A stretch of 21,283 bases of DNA from the NCBI GenBank assembly GCA_037142515.1, contig JBAXAM010000023.1:1-21283 (forward strand), read 5' to 3'. Below are positions 15,163 to 21,283 of this stretch, piece after piece (the stretch's first letter is position 1; every line of letters begins with the position of its first letter). The position numbers and the translations under genes are program-made. The notes under the pieces are model-generated. The model was not told where the DNA came from and searched no databases. It saw nothing but the letters and a program-made list of their open reading frames with translations. The DNA is from JBAXAM01 sp037142515. GTDB lineage: Bacteria > Pseudomonadota > Gammaproteobacteria > UBA9339.

Positions 15163-15508
15163 TTTCAGTTTCTCCATCAATACTATCTAAAATAATTTCT
15201 TTTCCAGCTATAATTGCAAGATCAGAGCTATCACAATATGGGCAAATATAAATACTTTCTTTAACTGTAAGTTTTTTGTGACAAGCTTTGCATTGTGCTG
15301 TGATTGGTATTAATTCAATAATTAGTTCAGCGCCATCTGCTACAGTGCCTTTTGCAACGGTAGCAAACGCAAACTGTAGAAATTCAAAAATAGCTTGTCG
15401 CAGTGCGCCAATCTGCAAAACAACCCGAGTGACTGACTTTAGTCGGTTTTTTTTAGCTGTATTTTCTACAACAGGAAAAATATCTTGAATTATTTTGAGT
15501 TCGTGCAT
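15152..15508 (-). CDS. hypA: Hydrogenase nickel metallochaperone
   Basis: HypA delivers nickel to the hydrogenase large subunit. The 118-residue protein begins with Met-His-Glu (MHELKIIQDI), the nickel ligands of the family, which fixes the start at 15508 rather than upstream. A zinc site of two C-x2-C pairs follows (C73/C76 and C89/C92). It overlaps hypB. No ribosome site precedes the ATG, while TATAGT -10-like hexamers lie 7 and 14 bases upstream, so the message is probably leaderless or nearly so. Confidence 0.96.
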   Translation of the reverse strand: MHELKIIQDIFPVVENTAKKNRLKSVTRVVLQIGALRQAIFEFLQFAFATVAKGTVADGAELIIELIPITAQCKACHKKLTVKESIYICPYCDSSDLAIIAGKEIILDSIDGETENAN

Positions 15509-15524
15509 AAATTTACTATATACT
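15495..15524 (+). promoter_or_regulatory. Candidate promoter of parE, overlapping hypA
   Basis: A -35 TTGAGT (15495-15500), 18-base spacer and -10 TATACT (15519-15524) would start transcription near 15531, only about six bases before the parE ATG. The -35 lies within the beginning of hypA, and the -10 overlaps TATAGT hexamers facing hypA on the other strand (15515-15520 and 15522-15527). Confidence 0.5.
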
Positions 15525-15536
15525 ATAAATAAAAAT

Positions 15537-17429
15537 ATGAAAAACAAATCAAATTATACAGCAGAGGCAATTGAGGTTTTGAGTGGGCTAGAGCCAGTGC
15601 AAAAACGCCCTGGAATGTACACTGATACCTCGCGTCCGAACCATTTGGCCCAAGAAGCGATTGATAATAGTGTTGATGAAGTTATGGCTGGGCATGCCAC
15701 GAGTGTTACGGTAATTCTATATAAAGACAACACAATTGAAGTAATCGACGATGGCCGCGGTATGCCAACTGATATACATCCGGAAGAAAAAATTTCTGGT
15801 GTAGAATTAATTCTTACTCGTCTTCATGCTGGTGCAAAATTTTCGGATAAACATTACCGTTTTTCTGGCGGTTTACACGGTGTTGGTATTTCAGTGGTTA
15901 ATGCTTTATCGTCGTACTTTGAAGTTACGGTTAGGCGCGATGGCAAAATATTTGGTATGAAATTTATCGATGGTGTGCCTACAGATAAGTTAAAAGTTAT
16001 TGGCTCTTGTGGTGCGCGTGAAACAGGGACTAGTTTACGCTTTTTGCCTAATCCAAAATATTTTGATACCACCAAGTTTGCAACACCACAATTAAAACAC
16101 TTACTCCGTGCTAAAGCGTTTTTGTGTCCAGGATTGAGAGTTAAATTCCAAAATGAACAAGCTGGTGAAATTGACGCATGGTATTTTGAAGATGGTGTAA
16201 AGGGCTATTTAATGTCAGTTCTAGCTGATGTTAATTGTATTCCAGAAACTCCATTTACAGGAAATTTTTCTACGGAAAATGAAGTTGCTGAGTGGGCGCT
16301 AACTTGGTTTCCAGAAGATAAATCCCAAATTACCGAAAGCTATGTCAATTTAATTCCTACCGTACAGGGCGGTACGCATGTCAATGGTTTGCGCTCTGGT
16401 TTGAGCGAAGCCATGCGCGAATTTTGTGAAATTCGCAAACTGTTGCCGCGTGGTATCAAAATAAGCCCAGAAGATGTTTGGGAGAACTGCAATTATATTC
16501 TTTCTGTGAAACTAATTGACCCGCAATTTTCGGGTCAAACTAAAGAACGTTTGACATCGCGTCAGTCAGCTGCTTTTGTTGCCGGAGTGACCAAAGACTC
16601 ATTTAGTTTATGGCTAAATCAAAATATCCATCTTGGCGAAGCCTTGGCCGAACTTGTTATTAATAATGCACAAGTTCGTTTAAACGCTGAAAAGAAAATA
16701 GCGCGTAAAAAAGTCACATCTGGTCCCGCGCTTCCAGGAAAATTATCTGATTGTGTTTCGCAAGATAATAAGCGCACTGAATTATTTTTGGTTGAAGGTG
16801 ATTCTGCTGGCGGATCTGCCAAACAAGCACGCGATCGTGAAACGCAGGCTGTATTGCCGCTGCGTGGTAAAATTTTAAATACTTGGGAGATTAACTCTGA
16901 AGAAGTGCTTGCTTCGCAAGAAGTGCATAATATTGCTGTTGCTTTAGGGATTGATCCTGGTATAGACAATCTTGAGAATTTGCGTTACTACAAAGTTTGT
17001 ATTCTTGCTGATGCTGATTCTGATGGCTTGCACATTGCTACTTTGTTGTGTGCTTTATTTTTGCGGCATTTTCGTTCTTTGGTCAAGGCGGGACATGTTT
17101 ATGTTGCCATGCCACCGCTTTATCGTATCGACATTGGTAAAGATATTTTTTATGCCTTAGATGACGAGGAAAAACAGGGGATTCTCGATCGTATTAAAAC
17201 AGAGAAAAAAAGCGGCAATATTAATATTCAACGCTTCAAAGGTCTTGGTGAAATGAACCCGTTGCAACTGCGAGAGACTACAATGTCGGCCGATACGCGT
17301 CGTTTAGTGCAATTAACTATTGCAGATGGTGATAATATTGATGAATTAATGGATATGTTGCTTGCCAAGCGTCGTGCACCCGATCGCAAAAATTGGCTAG
17401 AGACCAAAGGAAATTTGGCAGAAGTTTAG
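15537..17429 (+). CDS. parE: DNA topoisomerase IV subunit B
   Basis: ParE is the ATPase subunit of topoisomerase IV, which separates linked daughter chromosomes. At 630 residues it has the length of E. coli ParE and lacks the insert of GyrB. It has the GHKL ATP site (E40/N43 in QEAIDNSVDE, DDGRGMP at 71-77, GGLHGVG at 111-117), the transducer QTKERL (334-339), and the TOPRIM domain with EGDSAGG (420-426) and DADSDG (492-497). RFKGLGEMNP follows. I start it at the ATG before KNKSNY, as in the family; upstream codons in frame belong to the hypA overlap. No Shine-Dalgarno site precedes this ATG. It converges on the GNAT gene with a 3-base gap. Confidence 0.97.
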   Translation: MKNKSNYTAEAIEVLSGLEPVQKRPGMYTDTSRPNHLAQEAIDNSVDEVMAGHATSVTVILYKDNTIEVIDDGRGMPTDIHPEEKISGVELILTRLHAGAKFSDKHYRFSGGLHGVGISVVNALSSYFEVTVRRDGKIFGMKFIDGVPTDKLKVIGSCGARETGTSLRFLPNPKYFDTTKFATPQLKHLLRAKAFLCPGLRVKFQNEQAGEIDAWYFEDGVKGYLMSVLADVNCIPETPFTGNFSTENEVAEWALTWFPEDKSQITESYVNLIPTVQGGTHVNGLRSGLSEAMREFCEIRKLLPRGIKISPEDVWENCNYILSVKLIDPQFSGQTKERLTSRQSAAFVAGVTKDSFSLWLNQNIHLGEALAELVINNAQVRLNAEKKIARKKVTSGPALPGKLSDCVSQDNKRTELFLVEGDSAGGSAKQARDRETQAVLPLRGKILNTWEINSEEVLASQEVHNIAVALGIDPGIDNLENLRYYKVCILADADSDGLHIATLLCALFLRHFRSLVKAGHVYVAMPPLYRIDIGKDIFYALDDEEKQGILDRIKTEKKSGNINIQRFKGLGEMNPLQLRETTMSADTRRLVQLTIADGDNIDELMDMLLAKRRAPDRKNWLETKGNLAEV

Positions 17430-17432
17430 TTT

Positions 17433-18065
17433 CTAGGTATCTTTTGTTGTGTTGTCCCATTTTACTTCAAGTTCTGGTAAGTCTTCTAAATCAATACGAG
17501 AAAAAATCAGGGCATCAGTATGTCTGCCGTTAGCAACCGCTATGGAATTATTACGCAGTGTTCCATCTAACTGAAAACCTAATATCTTAGGAATTGATTG
17601 GCTGCGTACATTTTTTGCTTCACAGCGAATTTCAACACGGCGTATTCCGAGCTGCAAAAAACAGTAGCGAGTTAAAGCATTAGTTGCTTCGGTAATATAC
17701 CCTTTGCGCGTATGTGAGGTGCGTGTCCAAAAACCAAGCTCAAGTTTTGGTATATCCCAGGCTATATTCCACATAACTATATGGCCAACGAACATGCCAC
17801 TTGCTTTTTCGATAATCCAAAGCGGTAATCCAATATTGTTGTTACTTTTTAGAATCCAGTTAGCGCAGCATTCACGAATATATTCTTCGGTTTGGTTAAC
17901 AGTTGGGTGGTATTGAGCCCAAGGCATCCATTGGCGTAATTCATCCATTGATTCGGTTACGGCTTTGGTGTACTCATTAGCATCGACATATCCCATAATT
18001 GGCTTGCGCAATAATAAACGTGGCGTAATAATTGGTAGCGGAAAATTAGTCATAATTTTGTTCAT
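17433..18065 (-). CDS. GNAT acetyltransferase, RimJ/RimL type
   Basis: A 210-residue GNAT protein that would transfer acetyl from acetyl-CoA to an amino group. It has the family start TPRLLLRKP, the SMDELRQWMPWA segment seen in RimJ/RimL relatives, the acetyl-CoA loop TRKGYITEA, and the motif N..S..I..ILGFQLDGTLRN near residue 160. Targets cannot be told: it may be a ribosomal-protein N-terminal acetyltransferase or act on small molecules. GAGGGA sits three to four bases before the ATG, overlapping the rsmJ stop, so the pair is cotranscribed. Confidence 0.88.
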   Translation of the reverse strand: MNKIMTNFPLPIITPRLLLRKPIMGYVDANEYTKAVTESMDELRQWMPWAQYHPTVNQTEEYIRECCANWILKSNNNIGLPLWIIEKASGMFVGHIVMWNIAWDIPKLELGFWTRTSHTRKGYITEATNALTRYCFLQLGIRRVEIRCEAKNVRSQSIPKILGFQLDGTLRNNSIAVANGRHTDALIFSRIDLEDLPELEVKWDNTTKDT

Positions 18066-18072
18066 AAGTCCC

Positions 18073-18858
18073 TCATTTTTCTACGAAATATACATCATAC
18101 CTACAACTGCCATTAGCAGAAAATTTTAAATTTGGCTTAATTAAGCTTAGGTTTGGGGCATAACTAAGTCTTTTAACAACTACGCGTTTATTTGCGCATT
18201 GCAAAGCAAGCGTAAGTAGCTCGGTTGCATCATTATCTGCGCCAACAAGTTCGTGTAACACGCGCATGGTCTTTTTACCCAAAGCTGCCTTTTGTCTCTC
18301 TGGGTACATTGGATCAAGATAAATTACATCTGGTTTTTTAATTTTTGTGTGAATAATTTCAATTAGGTAGTTTTGTGCTTGCAAACAATACAACTCCATT
18401 TTTATGTTTTTAACCAGAGCGTTTTTCTTAAAACGCCCCAAGCCATCCCTGAGCAAAGCCCAAATGATTGGTGAGCGTTCTAACATTACAACATTGCATC
18501 CCAAAGATGCAAGCAAAAAAGCGTCAACCCCAAGACCCGTGGTTGTATCAAGTACTGTTAGTCGTATTCCGCTTTTAATCCCTATGGCTTTAGCAATTAG
18601 TTGTTTATTGCCACCGCCATATTTTATGCGATAACTTAAGCTTGGTGCAAGAAAATCTACATAAATTGGTTTGGAGCTTTTTATGTTGCTTTCTCGTAAC
18701 TCTAAACGCTCAGGAGTGACAGCTAACAAAAAAGGATAAGAAGAGCTTTGATTATGCTCAACTAAAGGTAGGTTTAATTGGCGAGCTAATTCTTTCGCTT
18801 TTACTAGTATCGAATCACTGGTGGCTATTAGGGCAATTTTATTTTTGATTGTTAGCAT
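18073..18858 (-). CDS. rsmJ: 16S rRNA (guanine1516-N2)-methyltransferase
   Basis: RsmJ methylates G1516 of 16S rRNA using S-adenosylmethionine. The 261-residue protein reads the family pattern: FLLAVTPERLELRE, YVDF, YRIKYGGGNKQLIAKAIGIK, the SAM site LDTTTGLGVDAFLLASLGCNVVMLERSP, the catalytic YLDPMYP, then KKTMRVL and RVVVKR. The frame is open further upstream to 18915, but those codons overlap the divergent omp gene, and the family begins near this ATG. TATAAT (18871-18866) ends seven bases upstream with no ribosome site, suggesting a leaderless message. It is followed by the GNAT gene. Confidence 0.95.
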   Translation of the reverse strand: MLTIKNKIALIATSDSILVKAKELARQLNLPLVEHNQSSSYPFLLAVTPERLELRESNIKSSKPIYVDFLAPSLSYRIKYGGGNKQLIAKAIGIKSGIRLTVLDTTTGLGVDAFLLASLGCNVVMLERSPIIWALLRDGLGRFKKNALVKNIKMELYCLQAQNYLIEIIHTKIKKPDVIYLDPMYPERQKAALGKKTMRVLHELVGADNDATELLTLALQCANKRVVVKRLSYAPNLSLIKPNLKFSANGSCRYDVYFVEK

Positions 18859-18873
18859 ATATAACATTATACT
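18845..18873 (+). promoter_or_regulatory. Sigma70-type promoter of the outer-membrane protein gene
   Basis: A -35 TTGATT (18845-18850), exactly 17 bases, and a -10 TATACT (18868-18873) give an expected start near 18880 and a leader of about 29 bases to the ATG at 18909. The -10 shares bases with the opposite-strand TATAAT of rsmJ (18866-18871). Confidence 0.65.
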
Positions 18874-18908
18874 AACATTTTTTGCGGCACCTATTACAAG
18901 GAGTTTGT

Positions 18909-19748
18909 ATGTCAAAAGCTATCTTAAAGTTTTTATTCGTATCAGTATTGGTTCTACCAGTTGCATTTGCCGATACCGATATAAGCGCTGATATTGATAA
19001 TGATGACACATTGAGCTCATTTAATAGGCAAGGAAACAGTCTTGAACAACCAAAACCTAATGCTGAAGAGAACTTTTTTGCTACGCGGGCACCAATAGAA
19101 GCAACGCTGCGTCGTTATTTTGGTGTAAGTCTTGGATCAAGCTTTGTGACTTTAAAGCCGACAATTACAGCCACCAGCAGTGCCAATACCAGTGGTCAGC
19201 AACCTCCTGACTCACAATCCTTAGACCCAAGTACTCCCAAACTTAGTTGGGGAGCTAATCTCTATGGTGGGTGCGGTGCTAACATTGATCATTTTTACAT
19301 TGGTGCTGAGTTAAGTGGTGGTTACAATACTTTGAAATATGACCAGTCCACGAATAATTTCAAATATAACAATAATACTACCATTACGTTTAAACAACCC
19401 TTGAATTTGGGGCTTGATTTTATGCCAGGATACATAACCCCACAGAAAGATTTCTTGTTTTATGGTCGCATAGGTTTGGCCGCAGGCTTGTTTAACATTA
19501 GGATAAACAATAGTATCAATTCTTCCATCAACAAATTTTTATTGGGTTGGCGTGCTGGTTTCGGTATGGAATATTTTATAAGCGAAACTTTTAGTACGCG
19601 ATTTGATTATGTTTTTACTAACTATAACAACATGAACAATACATATACATCTAAATCTGGTGATAAAGCTGAACCGACTATTTATTCATATAAGATCAAT
19701 TCGCCACACACTCAGCAGATTAATTTGGGCTTAACAATAAACTTCTAA
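18909..19748 (+). CDS. Secreted beta-barrel outer-membrane protein (surface-antigen-like)
   Basis: The ATG at 18909 follows AAGGAG by five bases. A clear signal peptide of about 21 residues (basic SKAILK, hydrophobic core, VAFA cut before DTD) directs export. The mature protein starts with an acidic stretch, then a region rich in Ser, Thr, Gln and Asn. Alternating hydrophobic/polar stretches follow (ANLYGGCGANIDHFYIGAEL, RIGLAAGLFNIRI, WRAGFGMEYF, STRFDYVFTNY). It ends in INLGLTINF with a C-terminal Phe, the outer-membrane insertion signal. This is the pattern of small 8-strand barrels (OmpA-like or Msp4/P44 surface antigens). The function is not known. Confidence 0.82.
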   Translation: MSKAILKFLFVSVLVLPVAFADTDISADIDNDDTLSSFNRQGNSLEQPKPNAEENFFATRAPIEATLRRYFGVSLGSSFVTLKPTITATSSANTSGQQPPDSQSLDPSTPKLSWGANLYGGCGANIDHFYIGAELSGGYNTLKYDQSTNNFKYNNNTTITFKQPLNLGLDFMPGYITPQKDFLFYGRIGLAAGLFNIRINNSINSSINKFLLGWRAGFGMEYFISETFSTRFDYVFTNYNNMNNTYTSKSGDKAEPTIYSYKINSPHTQQINLGLTINF

Positions 19749-19760
19749 TTGGAGATGCTA

Positions 19761-20243
19761 ATGAAACCAATGCATGACTTTGTGAATGCTCATCTTGTTC
19801 CTATAATGGAAAGTTTTAGAAAAGCAGATCAGAAGTGTGCGATTGTTTTATCGCATTTGAGGGAGATTGGGTTAGATAAGAATGAAAATAATAAACTGAC
19901 CCAAGAGCCATTGTTTAGTGAGATGAAGAATGCTTTTTATGCTATGAAAGAATTGGGCTCTAGTTTTGAAAATCCAGATGCAGAATTAACAAAATTAATT
20001 AAAGAGCTAGTGGCCAAGTTTGATGACAATTTTTATATAAAGCTTGGGGAGGCTGTGAAGAATGAAGTAAAGGCAACGGCAGGCGTAGGTATGTTTGCGT
20101 CTTTTATTCCCCAATCGGCAGTTATTAATGGAATAAAAAGTGTACTAGGAGAAAAAAACGCTTACGGTAATGATTACAGTTCGTTTATGCGCGATCTACT
20201 TAACAAAGCTTTTTTAAATAAACTTCGCGCCATGGTCGCTTAG
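19761..20243 (+). CDS. Hypothetical protein, 160 residues
   Basis: I do not recognise this protein. It starts at an ATG six bases after GGAG (19751-19754), 12 bases beyond the omp stop, so it probably shares the omp message. No signal peptide is seen. The sequence is mostly amphipathic helix (HDFVNAHLVPIMESFRKADQ, LTKLIKELVAKFDDNF) with a short glycine/alanine-rich hydrophobic stretch near residue 110-118 (ATAGVGMFASF). It may be a cytoplasmic or secreted helical protein, perhaps lineage-specific. It ends seven bases before the opposing tRNA-Phe. Confidence 0.75.
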   Translation: MKPMHDFVNAHLVPIMESFRKADQKCAIVLSHLREIGLDKNENNKLTQEPLFSEMKNAFYAMKELGSSFENPDAELTKLIKELVAKFDDNFYIKLGEAVKNEVKATAGVGMFASFIPQSAVINGIKSVLGEKNAYGNDYSSFMRDLLNKAFLNKLRAMVA

Positions 20244-20250
20244 GTTGGGA

Positions 20251-20326
<76 letters not shown>

Positions 20327-20350
20327 AAGTCAACAACTGTTGCGGCCTGT

Positions 20351-20379
20351 ATCGTAACCGCTTAATTTGCTAAAGTCAA
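20351..20379 (-). promoter_or_regulatory. Sigma70-type promoter of tRNA-Phe
   Basis: On the minus strand, -35 TTGACT (20379-20374), 17 bases, -10 TACGAT (20356-20351). The tRNA begins 24 bases further on, leaving room for a short 5' leader that RNase P would remove. Confidence 0.7.
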
Positions 20380-20441
20380 TTTGCGGGGGTATAGTCGTCC
20401 ATGATATTGGGTGGGAATTTTTTTAGTAAAGGAGGATGGAT

Positions 20442-21236
20442 ATGGATATCAAGAAAATTATTTTTTTCTTGTCTTTTCTGTTAATCGGCTCGGCTTGGGC
20501 AGAGCAAATTGCTAACAAAAATTACGATACAAAACTTTTTGGCAAGAATCAGAACTTACCTACGGTAGCCATAATTACCACCGGTGGTACAATCGCACAA
20601 AAGGTTGATGATAAAGGGAAAGTTGTTCCATCACTATCTGGAGACGAATTGATTGCCGCCGTTCCAAGTATTTTGAAAATTGCGAACATTAAATTAGTGC
20701 CTTTTTCAAATATTGATAGCTCGCAAATGAGTCCTGCTCGTTGGCTTGAGCTAAGCAAGGTCGTGAATGAGATTCTTAACGATAAGAAAAATAAAATTGA
20801 TGGCGTAGTTGTTACTCACGGTACTGATACTATGTCTGAGGGTGTATATTTTTTAGATTTGGTTCTTGGTAGTAATAAGCCAGTCGTTTTTACTGGCTCT
20901 GGTAGGGATGCTTCTGATATCTCTGCTGATGGTCCTTCGAATCTGTATAATGCTGTTTTAACAGCTTCTTCTAGGAGTATGCAAGATTGTGGCGCTGTTG
21001 TGGCGTTTAACCAATATATTAATTTCGCCTTTGATATTAGAAAAATCCATACTACTCATACTCAAACCTTCGGTTCTGGAGAAAATGGTCCTTTGGGTTC
21101 CATAGAAAAAGATAAAATAACTAAAAATCGTACCTGCGATAGGCGGGATCGGCCGCAATTTATACCATCAAATACCTTACCTGAAGTAGCATTGATTAAG
21201 ATTGTTGCTGGTGATGATGGTCATTTTATTCGATAA
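20442..21236 (+). CDS. Type II L-asparaginase, C-terminally truncated
   Basis: The family hydrolyses asparagine to aspartate and ammonia in the periplasm. A signal peptide (MDIKK, hydrophobic core, SAWA cut before EQ) fits export. The catalytic threonine in TTGGTIAQ (T47) and the T128-D129 pair in THGTDTM are present, as is SADGPSNLYNAV. The lysine that follows in family members (K162 of E. coli AnsB) appears as Arg (TASSRSM). The frame stops after GDDGHFIR at 264 residues, while usual enzymes run to about 320-350, so most of the C-terminal domain is missing. None of the three frames continues it in the 47 bases left. The ATG at 20442 suits AAAGGAGG six to seven bases before; an ATG at 20436 is too close. 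It may be a pseudogene. Confidence 0.72.
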   Translation: MDIKKIIFFLSFLLIGSAWAEQIANKNYDTKLFGKNQNLPTVAIITTGGTIAQKVDDKGKVVPSLSGDELIAAVPSILKIANIKLVPFSNIDSSQMSPARWLELSKVVNEILNDKKNKIDGVVVTHGTDTMSEGVYFLDLVLGSNKPVVFTGSGRDASDISADGPSNLYNAVLTASSRSMQDCGAVVAFNQYINFAFDIRKIHTTHTQTFGSGENGPLGSIEKDKITKNRTCDRRDRPQFIPSNTLPEVALIKIVAGDDGHFIR

Positions 21237-21283
21237 AGCAACTTTTTTTCTGTAAATATGTTTAAACTTCTAGCCCTTTTAAA

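Noticed and set aside
18882..18908. Upstream start of the barrel protein at 18882
   Set aside because: The ATG at 18909 has AAGGAG at the right distance and begins a proper signal peptide.
18859..18915. Upstream extension of rsmJ to 18915
   Set aside because: It would overlap the promoter, ribosome site and start of omp; the family N terminus begins near the ATG at 18858.
21258..21283. Possible start of a new gene (ATG then FKLLALL, signal-peptide-like)
   Set aside because: Only eight codons remain and no ribosome site is seen; cannot be supported.

Overview
The window is an AT-rich piece of a gammaproteobacterial chromosome, densely packed with genes. The proteins point to a Legionellales/Coxiella-like lineage. 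ParE and RsmJ track their enterobacterial relatives closely. DksA has the gammaproteobacterial core, and PcnB appears to keep the unusual AUU start known in E. coli. A PAS kinase of a type I associate with Legionella and Coxiella sits beside the hydrogenase, and a small beta-barrel surface protein lies further right. The placement is inferred from sequence recall, not from a tree.

Left block (1-4435): the 3' end of mutM runs rightward and meets coaD-pcnB, which run leftward. A tRNA-Glu(CTC) gene diverges from pcnB. Then lysS, dksA (with a long lysine-rich N-terminal extension) and dapF follow on the minus strand, as the downstream end of the large minus-strand array.

Central block (5277-15508, minus strand): this is a [NiFe]-hydrogenase island. 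In transcription order it holds hypA-hypB, an RhlE-type RNA helicase, a rubredoxin too short to be noticed easily, and a PAS histidine kinase. Next come the four subunits of a group 3b (sulfhydrogenase-type, NAD(P)-linked) hydrogenase in the order beta-gamma-delta-alpha. The matching C-terminal maturation protease, a histidine-rich NicO/UreH-like probable nickel transporter, and a fusion of HypC to a HydE-like radical SAM protein complete it. From hydG onward the genes overlap or abut, and the fusion gene stops 7 bases before dapF. Hydrogenase transcription could therefore run into dapF-dksA-lysS. HypD, HypE and HypF are not in the window.

Right block (15537-21283): parE diverges from hypA over only 28 bases and converges on a GNAT acetyltransferase gene that follows rsmJ. 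rsmJ diverges from a gene for a secreted beta-barrel outer-membrane protein, which is followed by an unrecognised 160-residue protein. A tRNA-Phe(GAA) gene (minus strand) comes next. Last is a secreted type II asparaginase reading frame that stops before its C-terminal domain.

The most interesting object is the HypC-HydE-like fusion. HydE is known as a maturase of [FeFe]-hydrogenases, but here it is covalently joined to the Fe(CN)2CO-carrying chaperone of [NiFe]-hydrogenases, inside a [NiFe]-hydrogenase operon. Other points of note are the three divergent gene pairs with overlapping -10 elements, several starts without a Shine-Dalgarno site, the probable AUU start of pcnB, the lysine-rich DksA and a perfect palindrome inside the hydrogenase operon.
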